Assembly (NCBI GenBank): GCA_002335605.1 | Contig: BEDY01000014.1 | Span: 124,001 to 188,000 of the forward strand | Direction of reading: 5' to 3' | Source: Prillingera fragicola | Lineage: Eukaryota; Basidiomycota; Tremellomycetes; Trichosporonales; Trichosporonaceae | Length of the DNA: 64,000 bases | Part shown: in pieces, positions 42,164 to 54,091 of the stretch | Layout: each line of letters starts with the position of its first letter | Position numbering within the stretch: position 1 is the stretch's first letter | Made by a program: the position numbers and the translations under genes | Notes under the pieces: model-generated | What the model saw: only the letters and a program-made list of their open reading frames with translations | Database searches by the model: none | Told to the model about the DNA's origin: nothing

Positions 42164-45098
42164 CTACTTGCGCTTGCCCTTGGAGGCGCGCTTGATGCGC
42201 TTGAGGGCACGCACCTCCTTGCGCATGCGGGCGTCGACGACCTTGTACTTGCCCGTGACACCCTTTGGCCTGCCCTTGACACCCTTGTTGACGCCGCGGG
42301 CGACGACAATCTTCTTCTCCTTCTTCTTCTCGCCCGACGCCGCACGGCGCAAGAGCTTGCTGACCTGGCGCGCCTTTTCGCCGTCGTTCAAGTCCTCAGT
42401 GTTCATGACACCGTCCGCCTTGCGCTTGGCCTTCTCCAGGCGCTGCACAGCCTTGAACTTTTTCCTCTGCTTGGCCTCGGCGACCTTCTTGATGGGACGA
42501 GCGTCCAGAGCACGCTGGCGCTCCCTGAGGGCCTCGACTGCCTCCTTGGTGATGGGAATGTTGGGCCGGTAGTGCTTGGCCTCGTCGTCGAGGAACCACG
42601 ATGGCAAGCCGTCCTTGTTCATCATGGTCAGGCGGTTGAAGCCGTCATCGATGAGCTTGGATGCAGTGGTCTGACGGTTGACAAGCTTGTTGGCAAGCGT
42701 CTGGGCCTCGGCAGTGAGAAGACCCTTGGCTGAGATTGTCAGTGGCGGAAACAGTTGGACGTCAAGGCATACTCACTCTTGATCTTCTTCTGCAAAACCT
42801 CATCCTGGTCCTCATCGTCGACGTCCCACTCGGGGTCGTCGTCCTTCTCCTGAGGAACGACCTCAAAGTCGTCCTCTTCCTCCTGGTCATCAAGAGTCGA
42901 TGCCATCTCGACGTCGCTGTCCTCGACCTCCTCCTCGCTGTCCTCGTCCTCGTCCTCCTCCTCATCGTCACTGTCCTCGTCCATAGCCTCGTCATCCTCC
43001 TCGCTCTCGTCGTCGCCGTCCAGGGCGGCAAGGTCACCGACATCCTTAAAGATCGACTGGTCAAACCAAACCTGGGCAGTGCGGCTCATCTGCGCACGCT
43101 CCTTCTGCGCCGAGAGAGTCGTGAGCAGACGCTGTGGCTCGGCGACAGAGGGCCTGATCATGACGGCCTTCTTAGGCTTGGGAGCCTTGGGTGCGTCCTC
43201 GTCGAAGTCCGAGTCGTCACTGTCAGGCTCCTCGCCGAGAGTAGCCTTTTGGGCCGCAACGACGTCCCAGCCACCCTCGCCCTGGTCGCTCTCCTCTTCC
43301 TCCTCGTCGGCGTCACCACGGCGGGGCTGGCGGACCATGCCGTCACGGTAGCCCTTGTCGACACCGTCGTCCTCGCTGTCGCTTCCCTCCTTGATACCGT
43401 GCCATGCGGCAAAGTTGCGGTCCTTAAGACGCTGCTGCTTGACCTTCCACTTGGCGTCGCGCTCGGCCATGCGGTCCTTGTAGTCGTCGTAAAGGCCGTC
43501 AAGCTCGCCCTCGAGTGCACGGGTGCGGATCTCGCGCTCCTCGTCAGACGAGAGAACCTCGTCGTCAGACTCCTCCCCAGCGAGCTCGGCAGATGCCTCG
43601 TCCTCAGAGTCAGACATGCCGTCCTCGTCCTGCACAGCGTCGCGGAGGTTGCCACCACGGAGTTCACGTTCGCCCTCGCCCAGGTCAAACATCTCGTCCT
43701 CACCAGCGAGGGCATTGTCGTTCATGTCGAGGTCGGTGGGTGCGGTCATTCCAAGCTGCAGCTTTTGGATAGTCCTGGCCTTGATCTCGTTCTTCCTCCT
43801 CTTCTCGCGCTTCTGCTTGGCAAGCTTGCTGTCGTGCAGCTTCTTGAGCTGGGCAAAGTTAACACAAGCCCAACGCAAAACTCACCTCCTGGGTAATCTG
43901 CTCCTCCTCGTCAAGCTCCTCAACCTGAACCTCCTCCGTGGCGTCCGCATGGGGGTCGGCCTTGACGTCGAGGCCAATCTCGAGACGGATCGCCAGACGC
44001 CACTTCATGAGCTGCTTAAAGTCACCCTTGCCGAGAACCTTGAGATCCTTAAAGCTGGTAAGAATGTCCCCGGTCGTGTGACGCGACTTCAACCACTCCT
44101 TCTCCTCATCCGTCTCAAACTTGATCTGGTTCAAGCTCCCAAGGACAGCGACGGGGTCACCACGGACAAAGTCAGAGGCAGATCCCTGGTGGAAGAGAGT
44201 GTAGTCGCCATCGGCATAACCGTCACGCTGACGACGCTTCTTCTCGGGTGCAAACACGTTGGCGTGAGCGTGGTTGTTTGATGCCATGCGGGCGGCGGCG
44301 TTGGCAGCGGCCGAGGTCGAGGCCTGGGTGGCGGCAACGGTGACACCGGCGGCGTTGGTAGCGGGAGCCTCGATGATCGACTCGGGGAGAGGAGCAAGGT
44401 CCTTGAAGACGTGCTTGGGATCGAGGAACTTGGGGTCAATGTGCTTGGGAGCAATAAAGTCGCGGCACACGACGAAGATTTCGGCCGAGACGTTACGCGA
44501 CGAAGGGGGCTTGGTAGCCTCGACGCTGCGGAAGAGCTGGCCAAAGACCCACATCAGGTTGTTGTAGTCTTGCGAACGGAACACCTTGGTCACAAAGCTA
44601 CCGCCCTTCATGAGGAACTCGGTGGCCAGCTTGAGCGACTGGAGCACGAGCTCGTTTTGAGTGAAAGCGTCCTGCACCCATGCCGAACCAACGTTGGGGG
44701 CACCGTCGTGGAGAACAAGGTCGGCCTTCCAGTCGTGCATGTGCGTGCGCAGAGTCTGGCGACAGATGGGGGTGGTAATGTCGGCCTGGAAGGTGATGCA
44801 GTGGGGGATGGGCTTGATGGGCACCAAGTCGACACCGATAATGAGACCACCCTTGGGCATGTACTTTTCGGCCACCTGCAACCAACCACCGGGGGCGGCA
44901 CAGAGATCGATAACGCACTTGGACTTGGAGAGAAGGTCATACTTGCGGTTCAAGTGGATGAGCTTGCTGTGGAGGTTAGCAGCTCTTCTCATATGCTGCA
45001 ACTCACAATGCCGAACGGGCGCGGTAGCCCTGCTCCTTGGCAAGTCGGTAGAACTTGTCAAGACGGCCCTTGCCGGACTTCTTGTCGTGCTTTCCCAT
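42164..45098 (-). CDS. SPB1: 27S pre-rRNA 2'-O-methyltransferase SPB1
   Basis: Nucleolar methyltransferase and 60S assembly factor that methylates the peptidyl-transferase A-loop guanosine. Exons 45098-45007, 44966-43886, 43848-42777 and 42729-42164 give 936 residues. The FtsJ/RrmJ domain has the SAM loop [15 protein letters not shown] and the catalytic tetrad Lys32 (SAFKL), Asp118 (LHDGAPNVG), Lys158 (FVTKVFRS) and Glu193 (SAEIFVV); the spacing 86-40-35 equals that of bacterial RrmJ. A central DUF3381-like region and very long Asp/Glu tracts follow, then the SPB1 C-terminal domain ([32 protein letters not shown]) and a Lys/Arg-rich end [14 protein letters not shown]. All family parts are present. 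Divergent from IQGAP across 433 bp. Confidence 0.97.
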
Positions 45099-45531
45099 GT
45101 TGCCTAGTGTAGGAAAGGGGGTATAGGTAAACGCAGCAAGATACTCAATGCTGCATCAACCTCGTACACAGCCAGGCCATTCTCAAAATCTCTGCGAAAA
45201 CAATCTGATTCCGCTCGGTGGCAAAAGGGTCGTTCACGTGGCCAAAAGGGAGGGATATATAATTTTGATTTTCAGGGTGAGCGTGAGACGCGTCAGGGCC
45301 GGATCCCACTCGTTGCAGAATCAACAACAACCAACAACCTCTTGCTCTTTTGCTCTTGTTCGACTCTTTTCGCAGCTCTGGGATAGCACACTACACCACA
45401 CTTTCGCCCCCCTCGAAGGGCCGCTTCCCTCCACTTGTCAATGTTCGACTCTCACAGCGACTTGTAAGACCCCATCGACCACCTCGACAACCTTCCCTCT
45501 GAGAAATCAAAGCAACATTAGAACACCAACA
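45099..45531. promoter_or_regulatory. Divergent promoter SPB1 / IQGAP
   Basis: 433 bp between divergent ATGs. It contains TCACGTGGCC (45234-45243) and, 11 bases on, a TATA-like ATATATAATTTT (45255-45266). The IQGAP frame stays open through much of it, but the sequence is leader-like. Confidence 0.7.
45234..45243 (+). promoter_or_regulatory. TCACGTGGCC E-box word
   Basis: Identical to 16204-16213; inverted copy at 53927-53936. Adjacent to a TATA-like element in the SPB1/IQGAP intergenic region. Confidence 0.55.
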
Positions 45532-48500
45532 ATGACCGACCCCTCCGACTCGTCGCCGTCAAAAAGCGACATTGCAGCTTCCCCTTCCATTTATGCCTAC
45601 CAGACAAGGCTCATGGGCGGACAAGGACTAGCAGGTATCGCCAATGGGTCCACTCCCAGCACAAACTGCCCGTCGCGGGGGCTATCTCGAATGAACTCGC
45701 TGCGTGACCAAACGACAGCCGCAGGTCTTCGTCGCTCAGGCTCCGGTGCTCGCATTGGGCTCACGCATGGGGGCAGGGGAAAATCTGTCGATCTTGCTCG
45801 CGGGCAGTGGGAAGCCAAGATAGAGGCTAGCGCAACAGAGCTCGACGCTGCTCCTTCCCCTCGCCCTCGGAGTATGATGGCTACACCTGGAGTAACTCAG
45901 GCTTCCCCACCTGTTTCGTCCACGGCTCCTTCCGCGTCGACGTCCTCTCCTCTATCTTCTCGTCTTACTGCCGATTCTAGCAGACTTCCTTCCGGATCCT
46001 CGCAGGCGGACCGCAGCCAGCGTGCAACTGTCATTGGCATGTCAGGCTGGAACCCTTCCAGTCTGTCCAGCGCTTCCACCATCATGTCCTCCGCCAGTAC
46101 CGCAACAAAAGTTGCTTCTCCGCCGAGGAGGTCAACAGCAGCAGCTGTTCAGCCGGACATTATCTTCGACCAGCCAGCAGCCCAGTCCAGCGCTGCACCA
46201 GTCAAGCCTAAGGACGCCGCCGCCACTGATGCCGACCTGCCCACTCTTCCTCGCACGCGCCCTGCCTCCATGACTTCTTACACTAGCACGACTCCCGATG
46301 CCGTAGAAACATCCGTGGCGGCTGGCCGTTCCAAAACCGCAGCCGACACGCTCGCCGAGGCACGTGCCAACGCTTTGCGTCGGCTCGAGGCCAAGAAGAA
46401 GGCCCAGGCTGGGGGCGATTCGGCAGTGAGCACTCCAACCAAGGAGGAGACCCACCCACAGGCTTCCAAGGTCGAAGTTCCCGTTCCAGCCACCTTCGAG
46501 CTGGCTTCTACCGACAAGGCAAAGGCAGAGGACTGCCCTCCCGGCACAGTCGCTCAACCTCTCACTCGACCAAGTCGGCAAATTCCAACGAACGATTCGA
46601 CCAAGACTCTGCAGAATCCCGCTACCTCCTCCACCGCTCAAACGCTGCGCGGGATGCCGTCGCTGCCCAATCTGGCCAAGACCCCGTCTGTGGCTGAGCT
46701 TCGTGAGCAGGCAGCCCTTCGCGAAAGGCCGTCCGTTCCCAAACTTCGCGAAGCTCGGTCTATCTCAACGCTCGGCGACTCCCCCGCGACTTCGGAGGTA
46801 CCAACGATGCCCAAGCTCCGCCAGGCTCCGTCTGTTTCCCAACTTCGCGAGCTCCGCGAGGCTGCGTCGTCACCGCAAAAGTTGGAAATGCAGTCTACTC
46901 CCAAGACTGGCGCGTCGCTTTCGAGGCAATCGTCTGTCGCTGAGAGGGCATCGATGTTTGGTAGCCGTGCTCGCCAGGAATCCAAGACAGAGGACACCCC
47001 GTCAGGTTCGATCAGCCACAGGAGGGAACCATCGGTGACTGGTGTGTCCGACAGCTTGGCGAAGCCGTCGCCATTTGGAGATCGTGTCAAGATTGCTTCT
47101 CGTCCCGCCGAGCCGCTCGTTGCCTCGCCGGGCAAGTTTGAGGCACCAGTGTTGCGAAAGGTTAAAAGCATTGATCTCGGCGCTACAGAGTCTCCTAAGC
47201 CGCCGACGACCCCATCAAAGGGTCCCACGAAGACCGCAGACCTTGGCATCTCCCGCACACCTCAGCCTGCACCTGCTGCGGGCGATGTCTTCTCACCGGC
47301 GCGTCCTTCCCTTGGCCCCGACACAAGCTCACCCAGCAAGCCCAAGTTTGCCGGTCTCTCGTTCCGCGCCCCGACGGGTCCTCCCAAGGGCAGCGTCTCC
47401 TCGATGGCATCTCGCTTTGCCTCTGGTGATGCTGGAGCTCCTGCCCCAAAAGCACGAGTTCCTTCGCTCGGTGTTGACCGCCGCCGACTGGGCAAGCATC
47501 TCCCTCGTATTGTTTCCGGCGACCAAGGCTGGGAAGGCGACTCGCGCCGTACCAGCCACGCGCGCAAGGTATCAATGGCTAAGGACCGCAAGTCGTCTCT
47601 CAGCCGCGCTCCCGTCGTCAATGAGTCGACCGAGGAGAACACTCCCCCCCGTGCGGCAGCCGAGACGATTGCACCTCAGACTCCTCGCACACCAACCCGC
47701 TCAACGCCGCAATCTTCTCGCACGACGCCACTCGCTCCCCTGGCTACCGTCAACCGCCAGACTCCGTCCAAGGTTCCGCGCACTCCCAGCAAGATCAGTT
47801 CGTCGTTCACACCGCAGACGCCCAAGACCAACTTCCACCTCCAGCCGCGCGCCGAGGTTACTGGCGAGGACATGAAGGGCCTCATGCACGCCATTGGTGC
47901 CGCGACGCCAGTTAGAAAGGCAGACGACGAGGGTGTCGCAGGCACATCGAACCGCCTGCGCCTTTCGAGATTGCCTTTGGCAGCTTCGTCTGCCAAGCTT
48001 GCTCCTGCTCCTCTTCCTTCGCGCCGCCTCGCTGGTAACAACTGGATGGACCGCCAGCGCCACGATCTCGCTGCCTACGAGTATCTCTGCCACATCGGAG
48101 AGGCTCAGCAGTGGATCGAAGGCTGCCTCGATGAGGAGCTCGAGTTTGGTGTCACAGAAATGGAGCAGGGTCTGCGCGACGGTGTCGTTCTCGCCAAGCT
48201 TGCCCGTGTCTACGAGGGTGAGCAGGTCGTGAAGCGTATCTGGACCGAGGCCAAGCATCGTTTCCGCCAGAGCGACAACATCAACTACTTTCTCAACTTT
48301 GTCCGCAATATTGGCATGCCCGAGATTTTCATCTTCGAGCTCACGGATCTCTACAACGGCAAGAACATTCCCAAGGCCATCTTCTGTATCCACGTCTTGA
48401 GCCACTTGCTTGCTCGTCTCGGCCGCGCTGAGCGTATGAACAATCTCGTCGGTCAGTTTGAGTTCACCGACGAGCAGCTTGCTGCTACCGAAAAGGGTTT

Positions 48501-51500
48501 GCAAGGTGTCGCCATGCCCAACTTCCAGCAGGTTGGACAGACCCTCGCCAAGGAGGCCAGCTGGGAGCCAGAGGAGGAGGAAGAACAAGAGACCGAGGAT
48601 GAGAGTAAGTGTCACGGCGTGAACAATGCTGACAACCAGAACGCGACCGTGAACTTCTCGAGTGCGAGCCATCAATCATTGCCTGTCAGCAGCAGCTTCG
48701 TGGTGCGCTCGCCCGTCAGCGCAAGTCGCGCGTCAAGGCCCAGCTCAAGCTCGTGGCGCCTATGGTCAAGGGCGTGCAGTCTCAGGCGCGTGGCCATATC
48801 ACTCGCAAAAAGCTCAGCGCAGAGAAGAACAGCCACCAGAAGCTTGGGAACTGGGCGACCTCGTTGCAGGCTGCTGCGCGTGCGCATCTCGTGGCTGTCC
48901 AGTGGAACGACTACTCCACGAGTGTTCGCACCTCTTCGCGATCCATGGTCGGCGTACAGGCTCACGCTCGTGGGAGATTGGCTCGTCTGCGCCGCCGCGA
49001 TGAAGCCAAACGTATTGAGAGCCAGCGCAAGGCGATTGTCGCTATTCAGGCCACGTGCCGCGGAAGTCTTGTTCGTCGCAACCAGAAGGCCGACCGAAAG
49101 GCATTCGTTGCCCTGTCTACTGTCAAGTCGGTAACGACGATGCAGGCTGCTCTGCGTGGTCGCCTCACTCGCCAGGCTGTAGCCAAGCAGATGCAGGTCG
49201 TCTACGCACGCGAGCGCACCTTTGTGGCCCTCCAGAGTCACCTCCGTGGCGCTCTTGTTCGTCGCCACGTCCGCGCTCACGAGAAGAAAATGGACGACGC
49301 CGCCGACTACATTGTCGCCATCCAGGCTGCGGCGCGTGGCATGCTCACTCGTCAACGCAAGAAGGTGTTTACCCGCGACATGGCCAAGGTCACTGTTTCT
49401 CTGTCTGGTCTTCAGGCTATTGCGCGAGGTCGTCTCGCCAAGAGGCAGCACGAGAACATGCAGAAGGCGCTCACCAAGGTCGAGGTCGCTGGATCTGTTG
49501 GTGGTCTGCAGGCCTTCCTGCGTTCCAAGCTCGCCAAGCGCCAGACCGTGGAGCAGAAGAAGAAGCTCGAATTTGTCCAGCCCGACGTCATTGGCTTCCA
49601 GGCTGTCGCTCGTGGATACCTCGCTCGGCAGGAGTACCGCGAGTGGCGCGACTACTTGGTTGACCCGCACACGCAGGGGGCTCTCGTCTTCCTCCAGTCG
49701 CTTATGCGTGGCTTCCTCGCCCGCCGTCGCCTCTGGATGCGCCTCCGCTACCTGTACGCCAACCAGGACAAGATTGTCAAGGTCCAGTCCATATGGCGTG
49801 GTCGCAAGCAGCGGCTGATGTACGACCGCCTCATCACTAGTTCTGGCGTCGACGTCCTTACGATCCAGAACTACATGCACTTGCTCGACGACACAGAGGT
49901 CGACTTCCACGACCAGTTGCGTATCGACACGCTGCGTAAGGACGTCGTCGAGTTGTTGCGAACCAACCAGACTCTCGAGACTGAGGTGCAGGAGCTCGAC
50001 ACCAAGATTGCACTTATTTTGAAGAATAAGATGTCGTTCGAGGACCTCGTTCGCGCCAAGCGCCGCCACGGTGCCGTTGACGAGTCGGCGTTCCAGACGC
50101 CAGGTGGTGGTGACCCCTTTGTCGGCGTGCACCTCGACCGTGCTACACAGCGGAAGCTCGAGCTGTACGAGCACCTCTTCTTCACGCTCCAGACCCAGCC
50201 CAAGTACATTTCTCGCCTGCTTCACCAGCTCAACTCGGATCCCGACATGGAGAAGGACGCACGCCTCGTCGAGGGTGTTACGCTTATCCTGTTTGGTTTC
50301 GGTCACGACAGGCGGGAAGAGTACCTCTTCCACAAGCTGCTCCAGATATCGATACACGAGCAGATTCTCCGCTCGCGCAGCCTTGAGGATCTGGCCAACT
50401 CGCGCTTCGCGGTCATTTCGGTTACAGCGCAGTATGTCAAGCCTTTGCTCACGCCGTACGTGCAAAATGTACTTTGGGACCACATCAACCGCGTCGTCCA
50501 GGCCGAAGAGCTCGACCTGTCTACCGACCCCGTCGACATGTACAACCGTCTCATCAATGCCGAGGAGAGCTTGACGGGCGTCAAGAGCGTTTTGCCACGC
50601 GACCTTACTGCGGACCAAATTCTGCAGAGCCACGGCGAGACACGTACTCTGTACATTCACCACCTCCAGGAGCTGCGCGCCCTGGCTGATCTCATGGGCA
50701 AGGCGATCATGGCGTCGACGGCGCAGATGCCGTACACCATCCGCCTGCTCGCTCGAGAGGCGCTTCTCGCCCTCCGCGTCCGCTACCGCGATGTCGAGGA
50801 CAGTGAGCTTTGGCCCGTGGTCGCAAAGGCCATCATCCTGCCGTTTATTCTCCCCGCCATTGTCGCTCCCGAGACCTACGGCATAGCGGAGAACGTGAAC
50901 CCGATCCAGCGCCGCAACCTCTCGACTATTGCTAATCTGCTCGGTCACGTCGCCGCGCAGAACTTCCATGACCTGGAGCGCGACCGTCTTGTGCGCGTCC
51001 CTCTCGATGAGTTCATTCGCGCCGCTGGTCGCCAGATGGGCGATTGGATCTTTGATGTTGCCGAGGTCGACTTCCAGGTGCAGGAGATGCTCGAGTCGAC
51101 GTCCGAGGCTACGCCCATTGCCATTTCGCGCAGCGATATCTACGGCTTGTTGTCCATCCTCATGCGGAACGTGCCCGTGTTGACAGCTGGCAAGGCGAGT
51201 GACCCTATCGAGAGCGTCTTGGACGAGCTTGAGGGCCCACCTATTGATTATGACCGCAGCAAGAATACTGTGCGTGTCCGTCTCACGAACCGCCTTGCGA
51301 CGTTGCAGACAAGCGACCCCCACGTTGCGGCGATGCGCGAGCTGGAGGTGCAGGCCAAGCGACATGTGATTGCCGTCTTGCGCGTGCAGACTGGCCGCGA
51401 CCTGTTCAAGGTGTTGTTGAAGCACCCGACCGAAGAGGATGAGCAAAAGTGGATCTATGAAGTTCACCGCGACATTGCGCTCGAGCAAGCACGCCGCGAG

Positions 51501-52250
51501 AGACACGACTTGCCGCCCACTCCCGCCGAGACCGAGTACCAGATGGAGAGTATCCGCAGCTTGCCCTTCCACGAGGTCAAGGCGCGTGCTGTCGAGTTCT
51601 GTATGGGACTGGTAGAGGCCGGAAGGTTATCCCGTGACGACCAGTTTGCCGGACTCCTCGTGTCGATTGCCCAAGATATCAAGGAGAAGCATCGCATGCG
51701 CCAGAAGCGCAAGGTCGACTTGTCTGCGATGAGCGAGGCGCACGCACACTTGAGTGACAAGCGCCAAAAGTTTGAGGAGCAGATCCAGAGCTACCACGAC
51801 TATATCGACACGGCCATGGCTGCGCTTCAGCAAAAGAAGAAGGCACCGTTCATGTCCAAGCAGTACTGGCACCAGCGCGGCAGCGGCAAGAAGACCAAGT
51901 TTGGCAGCTACAAGTATTCTGCGGCCGACCTGTACGAGAAAGGGATCCTGCTCTCCGTCACGGGCTATTCACCTCGCCAGTTCAACTCTCTGCATCTCGT
52001 GATTGGATCCAACGTCGTCGGCGTGTTCGTCCTCGAGATGACTGCGGCCGGTGGCAACAATATTGGCCGCGAGGAGATGCGCATGGAGGATCTCCTCCAG
52101 GCGCAGTTTGACAACAATGTCCGTCTCGACATGTTTGACGGCACTGCTGCGTTCAACCTCAATATGCTTATCCACCAGATTAATAAGAGTGAGTCTACTC
52201 CGTTATCACAAGGGCAGCGCTGACGCGACCCAGAGTTCTACTCTGCCTAG
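45532..52250 (+). CDS. IQG1: IQGAP-family Ras GTPase-activating-like protein (Iqg1/Rng2)
   Basis: Cytokinetic-ring scaffold binding actin, calmodulin light chains and Rho-type GTPases. Exons 45532-48604, 48640-52188 and 52234-52250 give 2212 residues; the last exon restores the ending INKKFYSA. The first 830 residues are a Ser/Thr/Pro-rich disordered region with repeated PSVxxLRE motifs. A calponin-homology domain follows at about 838-965 (WMDRQRHDLAAYEYLCHIGE, LRDGVVLAKLARVYEG, NINYFLNFVRNIGMP). About 13 IQ-like motifs lie at about 1035-1420, then a coiled linker, the RasGAP-like domain from about 1530 (LFFTLQTQPKYISRLLHQLN) and the RasGAP C-terminal domain (about 1990-2212). Longer than yeast Iqg1 (1495 residues), mainly by the N-terminal extension. 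The start is the first ATG with an A at -3 after a CA-rich leader. Confidence 0.95.
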
Positions 52251-52467
52251 ATCTAATCCCCCGAGTAATACTGTATTTTAGAACGGCCGATCTGATCTGT
52301 AACGACTTGTCATGCAAGATTTGGGACTGCTCTGCTCTGTACGATGATGGAAATGCTGGCATGCAAGATGTGCAGGATGCTATGTGATACGTATATGATT
52401 GAGATTATAACTCTAGGGTGCCGAAAGGCTTCTAAACTACTACTGTACGTGTCTGCGGCGCGCAGAC

Positions 52468-53551
52468 CTACTTCTCCTCTACTGTGATACCCAGCTCGCT
52501 GGAGATGGTCCGCGGAGCCGTTTTGTCGTTACAGGGCGACGAGCTGCGGGTCAATTGCAACGAATGGCTGCGCTTGTGCTCGAGCTCGTAATACTTCTCC
52601 GCACTCCCGCCGGGGATACCGCCGCGGCCGCCACCGACGCCACCGACCTCGGGAACAATGCTGCCGGAGCTCAAGACTCGGGAGATGGTGCTGTCGCCAC
52701 CCGTGGAATCCGCAGGGGACTCTGCGCTAGACTCTTCGTCGTCCTTGAGTGCCTCGCGGGCACGGCGCCGCTTGGCCATCGGGTTGAGGATCATTGCCAG
52801 GACAACTACGAGGCCGTCAAGTACCACGACGAGCATGTACTGCACGAATGCCGTCGAGTCGAACGTTTCACGGAAGAAGAGGGATACGGCAGAGAAGAGG
52901 CCGCCCCAGATGTCGACCATCATGAACATGATCGAGATACCAATGACTTCCTTGTGCTTGTAAATCTCCCAGTACTGGGGCAGCAGGCCACAGGCGAGGA
53001 GGGCAGAGGTGATCCAGCCGTACATCTGAACGGGCCACTCGAAGCCATTGTCGCGGCCGGCCCAGAGGGCAAAGACTGAGCCCACCTCAAACCCTGCGAA
53101 CACGACGTAGAAGGCGCACATGCACGCGATCGACTTCCACTTGCTGAATTTAGAGCCATAGTATAGGCACTGCGCCCAGGAGACGACGCCCAAACTGCCA
53201 AAGACGTGGGGCTGGATTTGGAGTGGGATGCTAGAGTGTTGAGAGACGAGGTACGCTGCCTGGAAGATAGAGGCGCAGCCCCAGATGCTGGGATTGTTAG
53301 CCTTGTGATCTCGTGTTGAGGACCCATGACCTCAGGAAAGTAACCGAAGGAGCTTTGGTGGTGCTCCCAATTCATCTCCCGGGGTACATGGTGGCCCCGC
53401 GGGTGCGAGCGACTTACAACATGAGCGCAGGCGACAGACCCTCGGTCGACTTTGTGCGGTAGCTCTTGATAATCTGAGGAACTACTTGGAGGGACCACAG
53501 CACCGCGCCAATAGTGGCGAGGGCCGAGTCTGCGGCATGGTTGACGATCAT
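52468..53551 (-). CDS. PQ-loop repeat membrane protein
   Basis: Seven-helix protein of the PQ-loop/cystinosin-SWEET-like superfamily. Exons 53551-53418 and 53287-52468 give 317 residues. Two PQ loops are visible: VLWSLQVVPQIIKSYRTKST followed by EGLSP, and LACGLLPQYWEIYKHKEVIG followed by ISIMFM. Between them come IPLQIQPHVFGSLGVVSWAQ and LYYGSKFSKWKSIACMCAFY. After the seventh segment (VQYMLVVVLDGLVVVLAMI) a cytosolic Lys/Arg stretch and a Ser/Gly-rich tail with diacidic residues complete the protein. The 130-nt intron is long for this window. Members move basic amino acids or act in vacuolar and Golgi membranes; the cargo here is unknown. Divergent from the small membrane protein gene. Confidence 0.88.
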
Positions 53552-54091
53552 GCCTGGTTGAGTTGTCGTCTCTCGCTAGCGACGGCCTAGATAAGGATGA
53601 TGAGCTGAAAGTTGAGATCGTCGATGCCAAGCGTTCAAGGGGTGGTGAGACTTGGCGTTGCTCCAGTACTCGCCGATAGAGAGATAGGGGAAGAACACGA
53701 CGCAGGATGAACTTTTCGTACTCCTTTTCCATGCAGGTCTGTCACCTTGATCCTTGCAGCATGGGAAATGGACGCGACGGCGATGAAGAGATGAGAAGAT
53801 GCGCCAAGATTACCCACGATTGAGATTATTGGGCAATCGGAAAAAGTTTATCCGAGTTCATCCACGCAGAGGATGTTCCAAGGCGTACTCTAACATTGCT
53901 TCCGTTACACGTGTCCTCCACGCCTTGGCCACGTGACCTCTTACTGCATCTCGGCTCTCATGACGCATCATCATGGTCGAACTGCAATGTTGAACACGTC
54001 CTCTGTTCTCACAGCCACGCAGCTTCCACATCGACAGCCATAAGAGCTCACATCAGACTCTCACCGCGCTCTTTACTCTGCACCAACTACA
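53552..54091. promoter_or_regulatory. Divergent promoter, PQ-loop gene / small membrane protein
   Basis: 540 bp. Contains CACGTG at 53908-53913 and the inverted TCACGTGGCC word (53927-53936), 19 bases apart from core to core, then a CA/CT-rich leader to the ATG at 54092. Confidence 0.65.
53927..53936 (-). promoter_or_regulatory. TCACGTGGCC E-box word (inverted)
   Basis: Reverse complement of the sites at 16204 and 45234, in a third divergent intergenic region. Confidence 0.5.

Noticed and set aside
42736..43896. 386-codon frame antisense to SPB1, Leu/Val-rich and membrane-like
   Set aside because: Produced by the reverse complement of Asp/Glu tracts; SPB1 domains are on the other strand.
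45148..45531. Upstream in-frame extension of IQGAP by 128 codons
   Set aside because: Sequence is promoter-like (E-box, TATA-like run, CA-rich leader); the ATG at 45532 has good context.
48672..51572. 966-codon open frame antisense to the IQGAP gene
   Set aside because: It mirrors the codon pattern of the sense gene (GC-rich third positions avoid antisense stops); the sense strand has unmistakable IQ and RasGAP motifs.
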